From Nitrospirota bacterium (GTDB lineage: Bacteria; Nitrospirota; JACRHJ01), in contig JAJYHX010000003.1 in NCBI GenBank assembly GCA_021784575.1, positions 1-64,000 of the forward strand: a stretch of DNA of 64,000 nt, given 5' to 3'. A model generated the notes under the pieces. The model worked only from the letters and a program-made list of their open reading frames with translations. It was not told the DNA's origin and ran no database searches. Shown one piece after another: positions 16,952-25,660 of the stretch (position 1 is its first letter; the number at the start of each line of letters is the position of its first letter). The translations under genes were made by a program, and so were the position numbers.

Positions 16952-17668
16952 TTAGCCCGCCTTCCCCGCCGCCTCAGCCCCGCGCAGCCTGGCGAGTATG
17001 GCCTCGGCCAGTATCATGTCCTCCGGGGTGGTAATCTTGATGTTGGCGTACGAGCCCGCGACAACCCTGACGGAACCGCCGCACCTCTCCACCAGCGAGG
17101 CCTCGTCAGTCCCGTAAAAACCGTCCGCGTATGCCTTCCTGAAGGCCTCGGCAATTACCCTGTACGGAAACGCCTGGGGGGTCTGGACATGCCAGAGAAG
17201 CCGCCTGTCCAAGGTCTTCCGGACGAGGCGGTCTGTGCCGACCTCCTTCAGGGTATCCTTTGCGGGGACGGCGAGGACTGCGCCGTCGCACCCGTCAAGG
17301 GCAAGTATCAGGGCCGAAACCATCTCGCGGGTCACGAACGGGCGGACGCCGTCGTGAACCATGACCCAGCCGCCGGGAGGCTCCATTGCCATCAACCCGT
17401 TCCGGACCGAGTCCTGCCGTTCCCTTCCGCCGGGGACCACCCGCCTTACCTTCCTGAGTCCCTGGCTGTCCACGCACATCTCAAGGCATTCCTCCATCTC
17501 CGCTTCCGGGACGACAGGTATCACCTCGCAAACCTCCGGCATATCCTCGAAGCGCCTGAGCGTATGCGCGAGGACAGGCAGGCCGTCGAGGAGCAGGAAC
17601 TGTTTCTTTACGCGGCCGCCCATGCGGCTGCCGGAACCGGCCGCCGGGACAAGCACCGTAACCGACAT
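16952..17668 (-). CDS. ispD: 2-C-methyl-D-erythritol 4-phosphate cytidylyltransferase
   Basis: Starting at ATG 17668 the protein has 238 residues, the normal length, and transfers CMP to methylerythritol phosphate. It shows VLVPAAGSGSRMGGRVKKQF (nucleotide binding), VMVHDGVRPFV and VPAKDTLKEV, then TDEASLVERCGGSVRVVAG. The frame stays open upstream to a TTG at 17806, adding 46 Ala/Lys/Pro-rich residues similar in composition to the tails on neighbouring cysE and rlmB. No clear ribosome site marks either start, so the family length decides. The gap to yacL is 121 bases if the short start is right. Confidence 0.92.
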   Translation of the reverse strand: MSVTVLVPAAGSGSRMGGRVKKQFLLLDGLPVLAHTLRRFEDMPEVCEVIPVVPEAEMEECLEMCVDSQGLRKVRRVVPGGRERQDSVRNGLMAMEPPGGWVMVHDGVRPFVTREMVSALILALDGCDGAVLAVPAKDTLKEVGTDRLVRKTLDRRLLWHVQTPQAFPYRVIAEAFRKAYADGFYGTDEASLVERCGGSVRVVAGSYANIKITTPEDMILAEAILARLRGAEAAGKAG

Positions 17669-17789
17669 CGGCGCGGGCTTCGGCCCCGCGGTCTGTGCGC
17701 TTTTCGGCCTTGCCGCGCGCGCGCCCTTTGCCGCCGCCGGCCCGTCTGCTCCCTTTGCCCTCTTCGCCACCGCCGCCGGCCGACCGGCA

Positions 17790-18818
17790 TCAGCTCGCGT
17801 TGACAACCTGGTATTCCTCTTTCTCTGTCTCTTCCTTGAGCCTCGTGAATATCATCCGCCCCGCGGTTGTCTGGAGCACCGATGTGACCGCCACATCGAC
17901 GGTCTTGCCGATGTGCTTCCTGCCGTTCTCCACGACAATCATCGTGCCGTCGTCGAGGTAGCCCACGCCCTGGCCGAACTCCTTGCCTTCCTTGAGGACG
18001 AACACCCTCATAAGCTCGCCCGGCAGGACGACGGGCTTCACGGCGTTACTAAGCTCGTTTATATTCAAAACCGCCACGCCCTGGAGCTCCGCCACCTTGT
18101 TCAGGTTGAAGTCGTTCGTAATAATCTTCGCGTTCTTTGCCTTCGCGAGCGCCACGAGCTTCGCATCGACCTCCCGTATCTTCGGGAAATCCTCATCCAC
18201 CACCCGCACGTCAAGCCCCGCCGTCTTCTGGATACGGTGCAGGATGTCGAGCCCCCTCCTGCCTCTCGCCCTCTTGAGAGGGTCGGACGAGTCGGCGATA
18301 TGCTGAAGCTCGTGAAGGATAAACTGCGGTATCATAAAGACGCCTTCGAGGAAGCCGGTCTCGCAGATGTCGGCGATCCGGCCGTCGATTATGACGCTGG
18401 TATCGAGAATCTTGATATTCCCGGCCTCAGCCGAGGCCTTGAAGACGCCTATGGCCCTTCTGAAATCGAATTCTATGCCCTTTCTGGCTCCGAAGGCAAG
18501 CCCGAAATAGGCGAACACGGTGTATATAAAGAACCGCGTTATCCCCCCGACTGTGGCCGAAAGGGGAAGGTTCTTTATCGGCACGCATACGAGAGCGGCG
18601 AGCATGATGCCGAGGGCGAGGCCTATGATGGCGCCGGTCAATGCCCTGACGGGCGCCCTCCTTACGGCGAGCTCGAGGATAATGGCCGCCATGCCGACGG
18701 CCAGACCTATCCCCGCGCCCAGGAAGGTATCGCCTCCCAGGTTCGTCATCTGCGAAAATATAAGCTGTCCAATTACCGCCGCGACAGCGAGAAAAACCAC
18801 CCTTATTACACTGAACAT
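17790..18818 (-). CDS. YacL-like membrane PIN/TRAM-domain protein
   Basis: A protein of 342 residues from ATG 18818, with GGAG seven bases upstream. Four hydrophobic segments span about residues 2-115. A PIN-domain nuclease-like part starts at [16 protein letters not shown] (first acidic residue Asp) and includes [21 protein letters not shown], then [24 protein letters not shown] domain (about 270-335) follows. The family (Bacillus YacL) is membrane anchored and presumed to act on RNA. The function is not established. A start at 18950 would translate a dispersed repeat (giving IPAKAGIQ), so it was rejected. Confidence 0.85.
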   Translation of the reverse strand: MFSVIRVVFLAVAAVIGQLIFSQMTNLGGDTFLGAGIGLAVGMAAIILELAVRRAPVRALTGAIIGLALGIMLAALVCVPIKNLPLSATVGGITRFFIYTVFAYFGLAFGARKGIEFDFRRAIGVFKASAEAGNIKILDTSVIIDGRIADICETGFLEGVFMIPQFILHELQHIADSSDPLKRARGRRGLDILHRIQKTAGLDVRVVDEDFPKIREVDAKLVALAKAKNAKIITNDFNLNKVAELQGVAVLNINELSNAVKPVVLPGELMRVFVLKEGKEFGQGVGYLDDGTMIVVENGRKHIGKTVDVAVTSVLQTTAGRMIFTRLKEETEKEEYQVVNAS

Positions 18819-18886
18819 CAAAAACTCCAAACCATTAATTTCCATCGTCTCGGAATGACTTAATCCAAGACCCGGTTTAAATTCCT

Positions 18887-18913
18887 GGATTCCCGCCTTA
18901 GCGGGAATGACGG
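18887..18913. repeat. Dispersed repeat C (TGGATTCCCGC...GCGGGAATGACGG)
   Basis: A short hairpin with TTCCCGC and GCGGGAA arms, between htrA and yacL. A related copy lies at 63492-63520 inside the ribosomal operon. Confidence 0.7.
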
Positions 18914-18922
18914 CTGCTGTTT

Positions 18923-20410
18923 TTACTCTCCGGGGCTTACCGGGAGCCACAGCTCCGAACCCTGTCTGTTTATAAGCAGAAGCGCCGCGGCGTTCTTCTT
19001 AAGCTTCCCGACCCTGGCATTATAATCCTTTACGTTCTTTATGGCATGCCTGTCTATCTCGGTTATCACGTCGCCTCTCTGGAGGCCGGATTCCTCAGCC
19101 GCGCTCCCCGGCCTTACGGAAATGACCGCAACGCCGGACGCGCCGGACGAAAGCCCAAGCTTGCTTCTGAGTCCGGGCGTGAGGTCTTCGACGCTGACAC
19201 CCGAAAGGACCGTGCTCTTGCCCGCTTCCTCGGGCTTGCCCGCCGCCGCTTCCTTCTTCTTCGGCAGTTCGCCGACGGTCACAGTGAGGGTAACCTTTTT
19301 ATTGTCCCTTATCACGACGACCTTAACCTTGCTGCCGACGGCGGTAGCGGCCGTAAGGTTCCTCAAGTGGCCCGGGTCCTCGACCTTCCGGCCATTGTAT
19401 TCCTCGATTACGTCGCCCGGCTTGAAGCCGGCCTTCCGGGCCGGGCTGCCCTTGACAACCTCGCCCACGAGCGCGCCTTCGCCCACCGTGACTCCGAACT
19501 GTTTTGCCAGCTCGGGCGTTACGTCCTGCACGGAGACGCCGAGATAGCCCCTTATCACCTTGCCGGTCTTGATGAGGCTTTCCATGACATGCCTGGCCAT
19601 GTTGGACGGCACGGCGAAACCTATGCCCTGGTAGCCGCCCGTGCGCGAGTAAATGGCGGTGTTAATGCCGACCAGGTTGCCCTTCATGTCAACGAGCGCT
19701 CCACCGGAGTTGCCGGGGTTGATCGCGGCGTCCGTCTGGATGAAGTCCTCATAGTCCTCTATGCCGACGTTTGCGCGCCCGACGGCGGAGATTATGCCCA
19801 TCGTCACGGACTGCGTAAGGCCGAAGGGCGAACCCACCGCTATGACCATCTCACCCGGCCTCAGCTTGTCGGAATTGCCCCAGGCGATGATCGGCAAATC
19901 CTTCGCGGCGATCTTTACCACGGCGATGTCGCTCCTGGAATCCGCTCCAACGACCTTGCCCTTGAACTCGCGCTTGTCCGCAAGGACGACCTTTATCTCG
20001 CTTGCGCCCTCGACTACATGATTATTGGTAACAATATAGCCGTCCGAGGAGACGATTACGCCGGAACCCAGGCTCCGCTCCTTGTATTTATACTCACGAC
20101 CGCCCGGCTCGTTCGGCTCGCCGAAAAACTTCCTGAAGAACGGGTCCTCGAAGAACGGGTACATCGGATTTTCTTCCTTGACTGTCTTGGTCGTAGATAT
20201 ATTCACCACCGCGGGCGTAATCTGCGCGGCGACATTCGCCAGGGCGTCCGACATCTGGACAAGGGCCGGCGACGCCTTGAAGGGCTTCTCCTTCTGCGCC
20301 CTGCTAAGGTTCATTATGCCAAGACGAGACGAGACTATTAGACCGGAAACTACGCCGACGGCAACCAGCACGACCACCCACATCCACGCCAGAAGTTTTT
20401 TGCGGTTCAT
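18923..20410 (-). CDS. degP: Periplasmic serine protease, HtrA/DegP family
   Basis: A protein of 495 residues acting in envelope protein quality control. An N-terminal membrane/signal segment spans residues 8-30. The trypsin-like domain has the catalytic triad His131 (TNNHVVEG), Asp161 (SRSDIAVVK) and Ser235 ([11 protein letters not shown]). Two PDZ domains follow, at about 300-390 and 405-490. A Lys/Glu/Ala-rich linker joins them. AGGAGG precedes ATG 20410, with a promoter further upstream. It heads the minus-strand run toward yacL, although a 104-base gap with repeat C separates them. Confidence 0.95.
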   Translation of the reverse strand: MNRKKLLAWMWVVVLVAVGVVSGLIVSSRLGIMNLSRAQKEKPFKASPALVQMSDALANVAAQITPAVVNISTTKTVKEENPMYPFFEDPFFRKFFGEPNEPGGREYKYKERSLGSGVIVSSDGYIVTNNHVVEGASEIKVVLADKREFKGKVVGADSRSDIAVVKIAAKDLPIIAWGNSDKLRPGEMVIAVGSPFGLTQSVTMGIISAVGRANVGIEDYEDFIQTDAAINPGNSGGALVDMKGNLVGINTAIYSRTGGYQGIGFAVPSNMARHVMESLIKTGKVIRGYLGVSVQDVTPELAKQFGVTVGEGALVGEVVKGSPARKAGFKPGDVIEEYNGRKVEDPGHLRNLTAATAVGSKVKVVVIRDNKKVTLTVTVGELPKKKEAAAGKPEEAGKSTVLSGVSVEDLTPGLRSKLGLSSGASGVAVISVRPGSAAEESGLQRGDVITEIDRHAIKNVKDYNARVGKLKKNAAALLLINRQGSELWLPVSPGE

Positions 20411-20440
20411 CTCGTAATTCCTCCTGAGTTATTTATACAA

Positions 20441-20469
20441 AGTATAGCACCCGATGCCACGGAAGTAAA
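20441..20469 (-). promoter_or_regulatory. Sigma70-type promoter for htrA
   Basis: Minus-strand TTTACT (20469-20464), a 17-base spacer and TATACT (20446-20441), 30 bases before the htrA ATG. Confidence 0.6.
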
Positions 20470-20512
20470 TAAGTTGTTGAGTTTTACGGAGATTTCAGCC
20501 CGAAGCCGGTTC

Positions 20513-20539
20513 ACCCTCTCCCATTGGAATGGAGAGGGT
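20513..20539. repeat. Hairpin ACCCTCTCC/GGAGAGGGT
   Basis: Nine-base perfect arms with a further ATT/AAT inner pairing, between hpt and the htrA promoter. It has no T-run, so it is more a repeat of the CCCTC hairpin type than a clear terminator. Confidence 0.55.
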
Positions 20540-20558
20540 AACAAGGTATCCGGCATAA

Positions 20559-21080
20559 TTATCCCGGAGGCCGCACCCTGAACACCCCCTGCAGGTTCCT
20601 GTGGCGCCCGTCCAGGTCGAGACCGTAACCCGCGAAGAAGTGGTCGCCCACCAGAAAACCGGTATAGTCCGGGTTTATTTCCGCCTTCCTTCCGGAGCGC
20701 TTGTCCAGGAGGGCGCAGACCTTCAGTGTACTTGGATTTTCGGCCATAAGCCTTTTGATGATGACATTTAAAGTCAGCCCCGTATCCACGATATCCTCCA
20801 CTATCAGCACGTCTTTCCCCTTTATATCCGCATTCGGCCAGCACTCCACCCTTACAACTCCCGAGCTTTCGGTGGAAGAGTAGCTCCTCACCTTCAGAAA
20901 ATCCACCTCCACAGGCGGCGTAACTTCCCGGATTAAATCGGAAAAGAAGATAAAAGAGCCGTTCAGGACGCATAAGGCGAGTATACCACGGCCGGCATAA
21001 TCCCGGCTTATTTCGGCCCCCAGCCGCTTCACGGCCGCCGAAATCTCGCCGGGAGAAAAAACCTCGGAAAGCTCTTCCAT
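20559..21080 (-). CDS. hpt: Hypoxanthine phosphoribosyltransferase
   Basis: From ATG 21080 the protein has 173 residues, the normal size for this purine-salvage enzyme. The PRPP-binding loop is VLIVEDIVDTGLTL. The N-terminal substrate loop is seen at LCVLNGSFIFFSDL and the flexible-loop region at VRSYSSTESSGVV. C-terminal PDYTGFLVGDHFFAGYGLDL is typical of the family. A longer frame to 21323 was rejected: it adds 81 Arg/Ala-rich residues and overlaps the cytochrome gene. GCAGGGGGT precedes the ATG. Confidence 0.93.
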   Translation of the reverse strand: MEELSEVFSPGEISAAVKRLGAEISRDYAGRGILALCVLNGSFIFFSDLIREVTPPVEVDFLKVRSYSSTESSGVVRVECWPNADIKGKDVLIVEDIVDTGLTLNVIIKRLMAENPSTLKVCALLDKRSGRKAEINPDYTGFLVGDHFFAGYGLDLDGRHRNLQGVFRVRPPG

Positions 21081-21210
21081 ACCCCCTGCCTGTCTTGCCT
21101 TGCAGCCGGGTTGTCCGGCGGTTAAAGGCCTGCCTGCACGAATGCGTTGCTGTCCAAATAAATTACCACCATGCGTCAGGCGAGTCAAGAGAAGCGAAAT
21201 TTCCGGCGGG

Positions 21211-21447
21211 CTACGTCTTGTGGCAGCCCGTGCAGCGGGGGTCTTCGGACATCTGCTTTTTGGGGCCGCCGGGAAATTTCTTCTGGAGCGGGCCGTGGCA
21301 CTTCGGGCAGTCCTTGAACCCAAGGGCCTGGTGCATCAGCACCATCTTCGGATTTTTGCTGTGGCAGGAGTTGCAGGCAGTTGCCGACGACGGGAAAAGC
21401 ATGGCGGAGATGACCAGCGCGAGATATAAAACCCTGTTCCTAATCAT
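21211..21447 (-). CDS. Small periplasmic triheme cytochrome c
   Basis: A protein of 78 residues with a signal peptide (VLYLALVISAMLFPSSATA). Three CxxCH heme motifs are present: CNSCH, CPKCH and CTGCH. The spacing is compact, as in cytochrome c7/c3-type electron carriers, and His residues between motifs (MHQALG) could be axial ligands. It likely shuttles electrons in the periplasm. A transcript running on would reach hpt, 130 bases downstream on the same strand. No strong ribosome site precedes ATG 21447. Confidence 0.85.
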   Translation of the reverse strand: MIRNRVLYLALVISAMLFPSSATACNSCHSKNPKMVLMHQALGFKDCPKCHGPLQKKFPGGPKKQMSEDPRCTGCHKT

Positions 21448-21529
21448 AACGCGGATTTCAGAAAGCCTCTATAATTCTTATAAGCTTCCTGTCCTCGTTT
21501 GTCAATGAATATTATGATGCTCTAATTTA

Positions 21530-21558
21530 TTGACTTATCCCTTCAAAAACGCTATAAA
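21530..21558 (+). promoter_or_regulatory. Sigma70-type promoter for livH
   Basis: TTGACT (21530-21535), 17 bases, TATAAA (21553-21558). The livH ATG is only eight bases after the -10 box and has no Shine-Dalgarno, so the transcript is probably leaderless. Confidence 0.65.
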
Positions 21559-21566
21559 TCCCCACT

Positions 21567-22475
21567 ATGGAATTATTCCTGGAGCAGATAATCAACGGCC
21601 TGACCGTGGGCGCGGTATACGCCCTCATCGCGCTCGGATACACGATGGTCTACGGCATCCTCGAGCTTATAAACTTCGCGCACGGCGAGATATACATGCT
21701 CGGGGCATACCTTGGGATAATACTCCTCGGCGTCCTGACGGCCACGGGCGTTACGGCGATGAGCCTGCCGCTCTCCATAATAATCACGATAATCGCCGCG
21801 GGAATAATCTGCGCGGCATACGGCGCGACGATGGAGAAGATCGCATACCGCCCGCTTCGGGACGCCCCGCGTCTGGCCCCGCTCATCTCCGCGATGGGCA
21901 TGTCGATATTCCTACAGAACTATGTCATGCTCACCCAGGGCCCGAACGACAAGGTCTACCCGCAGACTATACCGGTTACCACGTTTACGTTCATGGGCGC
22001 GGACGTGACGTATATACAGCTGTTCATAATCGCCGCGTCCGTGCTGCTCATGGCGGCGCTGCACTTCTTCATCATGAAGACGAAGATGGGCAAGGCCATG
22101 CGCGCGACGGCTCTCGACAAGAAGGCCGCCGGCCTGATGGGCATAAACATAGACTCGGTCATTTCCGTAACGTTCATCCTCGGCTCGTTCCTTGCGGCCG
22201 TGGCTGGGGTGATGGTGGGGATATACTACGGAGTCGTGAACTTCTACATAGGCTACCTCGCGGGCATGAAGGCGTTCACGGCGGCAGTCCTCGGCGGCAT
22301 CGGGAACATCCCCGGCGCGATGCTCGGCGGCTTCGTCCTCGGCATACTCGAAAGCCTTGGCGCGGGCTACCTCTGGCCGGAATACAAGGACGCCTTCGCG
22401 TTCCTGGTCCTTGTATTGATACTCATCATAAGACCGCAGGGCCTCCTGGGCGAGCGGATGCCGGACAAGGTGTAA
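21567..22475 (+). CDS. livH: Branched-chain amino acid ABC transporter permease LivH
   Basis: A hydrophobic protein of 302 residues with about eight membrane segments, matching LivH. It has EQIINGLTVGAVYALIALGYTMVYG at the N-terminus and MRATALDKKAAGLMGIN, the cytoplasmic loop that contacts the ATPase, near residue 175. AVLGGIGNIPGAMLGG follows near 245. With livM it would form the membrane pore for branched-chain amino acids or related solutes. The ATPases LivG/LivF and the binding protein are not nearby. Confidence 0.93.
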   Translation: MELFLEQIINGLTVGAVYALIALGYTMVYGILELINFAHGEIYMLGAYLGIILLGVLTATGVTAMSLPLSIIITIIAAGIICAAYGATMEKIAYRPLRDAPRLAPLISAMGMSIFLQNYVMLTQGPNDKVYPQTIPVTTFTFMGADVTYIQLFIIAASVLLMAALHFFIMKTKMGKAMRATALDKKAAGLMGINIDSVISVTFILGSFLAAVAGVMVGIYYGVVNFYIGYLAGMKAFTAAVLGGIGNIPGAMLGGFVLGILESLGAGYLWPEYKDAFAFLVLVLILIIRPQGLLGERMPDKV

Positions 22476-22479
22476 TCCT

Positions 22480-22570
22480 TTACCCCACTCTTAAGATAAG
22501 AGGGGGTTGGGGGGAGTTATGAAAGGAACGTAACGCCCCCTCGCTCCCCCTCTTAACCCAAGATGGGGAT
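22480..22570. repeat. Two inverted family A hairpin repeats
   Basis: One copy at 22480-22519 ends GGGGGGAGTTA and is followed by TG, giving a four-codon reading frame ATGAAAGGAACGTAA. A second, inverted copy starts TAACGCCCCCTC at 22531 and runs to about 22570. Both lie between livH and livM. Confidence 0.75.
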
Positions 22571-22580
22571 GAAGGAAAAA

Positions 22581-23735
22581 ATGAAGAACAAATATCTGAA
22601 ATGCCTCCTTGCCGGGGCGTGGATAGGCCTGCTCACGATTCCTTTCGCGGGAATCATTCGGGCCGCGTATATTGCGTGCGCGGTTGCGGGCGCGTCAATC
22701 GTCGTTACGTCCCTTGCGCGCCTGAGGCAGGCAGGCATCCTGAAAATCCCGCCGACCGGCGCGCTCATCGAACGCGCGGAGCGGCTATACACAGGCCCGA
22801 AAAAAATCATCGCGATTGCAGTCCTTCTCGCGGCCCTGTCGGCGTTTCCGTTTATCGCAGACCGCTACGCGCTCGACCTGGCAAGCCAGACGGGGATATA
22901 TATCGTCCTCGCGCTCGGCCTTAATATCGTCGTCGGACAGACGGGCCTTCTCGTGCTCGGATACGTCGCGTTCTATGCCGTCGGGGCATATACCTACGCG
23001 ATACTCTCCACCGGGCACCTCATAAACTTCTGGGCCGCGCTGCCAGTCGCCGCGTTCATGGCCGGGATATTCGGCCTTATACTCGGCGCGCCGACGCTAA
23101 GGCTCCGGGGAGATTACCTCGCCATCGTAACGCTCGGCTTCGGCGAGATTACCCGTATCGTGCTCAACAACTGGGACAAGCTTACAGGCGGCCCGAACGG
23201 CATCGCGGACATACCGAGGCCGCGCATCGGGTCGTTTCGGTTCACCCTCACATACTTCTATTACCTCGTCCTTGTATTCGCCGTGCTGACGGTGATATTC
23301 GTGGGCAGGCTGAACAACTCCCGCATCGGGCGGGCGTGGATTGCCATACGCGAGGACGAGACGGCGGCGGAGGCGATGGGTGTGAACACCACCTGGCTGA
23401 AGCTCCTCTCCTTCGCGCTCGGGGCGACGCTCGCCGGTCTGGCCGGGGTATTCTACACGGCAAAGATGGGGTTCGTAAGCCCGGAGAGCTTCAATTTCCT
23501 GGAGTCCGTTATAATCCTCTGCATGGTAGTCCTGGGCGGCATGGGGAGCATCCCCGGCGTCATACTGGGGGCCGTAATCCTCTACATCATGCCGGAGGCC
23601 CTCCGTGATTTCCAGCAGTTCCGGATGCTGATATTCGGCGGCTCGCTCGTGGCGCTCATGGTCTTCAGGCCGCAGGGAATTATCGGGACGAAGCGACGGG
23701 GGGTGGAGATGAAGGTAAAACCTGCAACTGAATGA
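22581..23735 (+). CDS. livM: Branched-chain amino acid ABC transporter permease LivM
   Basis: A protein of 384 residues from ATG 22581, chosen because AAGGA lies five bases before it. In-frame ATGs at 22563 and 22569 lie within or at the repeat. About nine membrane segments are visible. LivM hallmarks are GQTGLLVLGYVAFYAVGAY, TLRLRGDYLAIVTLGFGEI and RAWIAIREDETAAEAMGVN (ATPase contact), with GGMGSIPGVILGA near the C-terminus. It pairs with livH. The next gene, alr, is convergent, so no ATPase gene follows. Confidence 0.92.
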   Translation: MKNKYLKCLLAGAWIGLLTIPFAGIIRAAYIACAVAGASIVVTSLARLRQAGILKIPPTGALIERAERLYTGPKKIIAIAVLLAALSAFPFIADRYALDLASQTGIYIVLALGLNIVVGQTGLLVLGYVAFYAVGAYTYAILSTGHLINFWAALPVAAFMAGIFGLILGAPTLRLRGDYLAIVTLGFGEITRIVLNNWDKLTGGPNGIADIPRPRIGSFRFTLTYFYYLVLVFAVLTVIFVGRLNNSRIGRAWIAIREDETAAEAMGVNTTWLKLLSFALGATLAGLAGVFYTAKMGFVSPESFNFLESVIILCMVVLGGMGSIPGVILGAVILYIMPEALRDFQQFRMLIFGGSLVALMVFRPQGIIGTKRRGVEMKVKPATE

Positions 23736-23750
23736 CAGGCAAAAAAGCAG

Positions 23751-23775
23751 TTTCCTCGCCTTGCTCAGAATGACA
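23751..23775. repeat. Dispersed repeat B, inverted copy
   Basis: On the minus strand it reads TGTCATTCTGAGCAAGGCG. The copy overlaps the 3' end of alr and supplies its last codons and TGA stop. Confidence 0.6.
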
Positions 23776-24883
23776 TATATTCCCGCCCGACACGTTTGCT
23801 GACGTTGCAGAGGACCTCGTACGAGATGGTTCCGAGGAGTTTCGCCACTTCTTCGGCGGTGATTTCCTCGTCGCCTTGGCGCCCGATTATTACTGCTTCA
23901 TCAAAGACTTGCGCATCCGGAACGCCGGTTATGTCCACCATCGTCATGTCCATGCAAACCGTGCCGACAATGGGGCAGCGTTTTCCGCCGATGAGGACGG
24001 AACCGCGGTTGCTGAGTCCGCGGCTCAGGCCGTCCGCGTAACCTATCGGTAACGTCGCAATAACGCTGTCTTTTTTCGTGTAGAACGTCCGCCCGTAGCT
24101 TATCGGCGTGCCGGGGCCGACGGTCTTGATGTGCATAATCTTCGTCCTTACGCTCATCACGGGCTTCAGGCGAACCAAATTCCTCATATTTTCAGATGGA
24201 TAGCAGCCGTAGAGCATAATGCCGGGGCGCACCATGTTGAAGTGCGCGGCAGCGAAATCTATCACGGCGGCGCTCCCCGAGGCGTGCGCAAGCGGGATTT
24301 CGACGCCCTCCTCCTTGAGCCGATTAATCACCAACTTAAAGCGTTCCACCTGCAACTCCGCGAAAGATTTATCTTTTCCCGCCACGTCGGAGAGGTGCGT
24401 CATCAATCCGGCTACCCTCAGGCCGGGCATTTTCGTAATCGACAGGACGAAGTCCACCGAGTCCTCAGGCGTAATCCCCACGCGGCCCATTCCCGTGTCG
24501 ATCTTGACATGCACCGGCAGGATTTTCCCTGCATTTACAGCCGCTTGCGAGAACGCCTCCGCCTGGACGGTGGTATAAACAGCGGGGGTAAGGTCATACT
24601 CTATCAGCTCGTCAGCCTGGGTCTCGAACACGCCGCCGAGCACCAGTATCTGATTGTTTATATTGGCTTTTCTGAGTTCCGCACCCTCCTCGACGAGCGC
24701 GACGCCGAGCATGTCCACGCCCTCTCTGACAAGCGCCTTCGCGCACTGAACCGCACCGTGTCCGTAGGCGTCCGCCTTCACGATTCCCAATATTTTCCGG
24801 CCACTTGCGCACCTGCGCACCTCGGAGAGGTTATGCGCCAGCGCGGATAAATCTATGTATGCGTATGTCGGACGACCTGTCAT
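23765..24883 (-). CDS. alr: Alanine racemase
   Basis: A protein of 372 residues making D-alanine for peptidoglycan. The PLP lysine lies in LGIVKADAYGHGA near residue 34. The catalytic tyrosine region is TPISYGRTFYTKKDSVIATL, followed by GYADGLSRGLSNRGSVLI and the signature TVCMDMTMVDITG. GGGGAGACGGAAAA precedes ATG 24883. The final codons fall in dispersed repeat B. The family normally ends about there, so little or nothing is lost. Confidence 0.96.
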   Translation of the reverse strand: MTGRPTYAYIDLSALAHNLSEVRRCASGRKILGIVKADAYGHGAVQCAKALVREGVDMLGVALVEEGAELRKANINNQILVLGGVFETQADELIEYDLTPAVYTTVQAEAFSQAAVNAGKILPVHVKIDTGMGRVGITPEDSVDFVLSITKMPGLRVAGLMTHLSDVAGKDKSFAELQVERFKLVINRLKEEGVEIPLAHASGSAAVIDFAAAHFNMVRPGIMLYGCYPSENMRNLVRLKPVMSVRTKIMHIKTVGPGTPISYGRTFYTKKDSVIATLPIGYADGLSRGLSNRGSVLIGGKRCPIVGTVCMDMTMVDITGVPDAQVFDEAVIIGRQGDEEITAEEVAKLLGTISYEVLCNVSKRVGREYMSF

Positions 24884-24972
24884 TTTTCCGTCTCCCCTGC
24901 CCCCTTAAACTGTCCCGAAATCACGCTCCGGAACCCCCAAAGACGCCCGTGGCGAATCCGCAAAAACCCCGA

Positions 24973-25058
24973 TTTCAAAAATAGGGACACACCCCTATTT
25001 TTTCATTTAGCGCGCCTTATTGAAAACAGGGATGTGCCATTGTTTTTCATCTGCCGCG
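24973..25058. repeat. Two diverged copies of repeat D (GGGACACACCCC type)
   Basis: Copy one (24973-25014) contains AAATAGGGACACACCCCTATTT, itself a hairpin split here as AAATAGGG and CCCTATTT. Copy two (25021-25058) reads GAAAACAGGGATGTGCC then TTGTTTTTCATCTGCCGCG. They form an imperfect tandem pair upstream of the AT-rich lipoprotein remnant. Confidence 0.55.
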
Positions 25059-25079
25059 CTCATTCTGCCAGACGGCCAT

Positions 25080-25595
25080 TTACTTTGTTATTCTTGATAA
25101 AAATGCCGAGACATATTTTCCTGGCACATAATAAATTAAATCATGTCCGCCATATTGACTCGCAAGTTTGAAATTTAAACCATCGTATTTATGTTTTTCT
25201 AAATAGTTTATATTAACCAATACTAAAACAATTTCTTTGTATGAACAATACCCGTCGGCATTACAATAGCTTACGTTGGAATAGATACGGGAACTTTTTA
25301 ATTTAGTCCCGTCCGAATCGTATACCGCCTTATAAAAACGCCACGAAGAATCATTATATTGTGCCGTAAGATAGATGGCGTAATTTGCCTTTGTTACAGG
25401 AGAGTCCACATAAACCAAATTAGCATAATCGAAGTATTTTGATTGTCGATAAGCCGGCCCGGTATATGTTACCGTTTTTCTATATTAGTCATGGGTTATG
25501 CGAATATTATTTTCAATATCTTTTGTGTTATTCCAATTAATAGAGGCGCAACCGGAAACTATAAATAAAAGCACAAGCGCCAAAACTCGTTTCAT
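25080..25595 (-). pseudogene. Lipoprotein gene interrupted by an in-frame TAA
   Basis: From ATG 25595, with GGAGGG before it, the frame encodes MKRVLALVLLFIVSGCASIN, a clear lipoprotein signal with lipobox. It meets TAA at 25487-25485 after 36 codons. The same frame then continues without any other stop for 134 codons to 25080, with plausible sequence directly after the stop (YRKTVTYTGPAYRQSKYFDY). The reading frame is thus one gene of 171 codons with one nonsense codon. The DNA is much more AT-rich than its neighbours. No family is recognised. It could be a young pseudogene, a sequence error or a read-through gene. Confidence 0.7.
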
Positions 25596-25660
25596 AAACC
25601 CTCCTTTATTTAATGACAGTCAAATAAGGTGGTAATTTCAGTCTCCGTTTTCGGCCTTTT

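Noticed and set aside
18819-18950. 44-residue N-terminal extension of the YacL-like protein
   Set aside because: It translates dispersed repeat C, lacks a ribosome site and overlaps the htrA end. The start at 18818 has GGAG at proper spacing.
19046-20341. 431-codon plus-strand open frame opposite htrA
   Set aside because: Shadow of htrA, whose catalytic triad and PDZ domains are intact on the minus strand.
25080-25418. Stand-alone 112-residue protein starting with TTG
   Set aside because: The same frame carries protein-like codons upstream of the TTG back to a lipoprotein signal, so it is the rear part of a broken gene.
25485-25487. Recoded stop (selenocysteine or pyrrolysine) in the lipoprotein gene
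   Set aside because: The codon is TAA, which is not used for either residue, and no conserved Cys-like position or stem-loop is evident.
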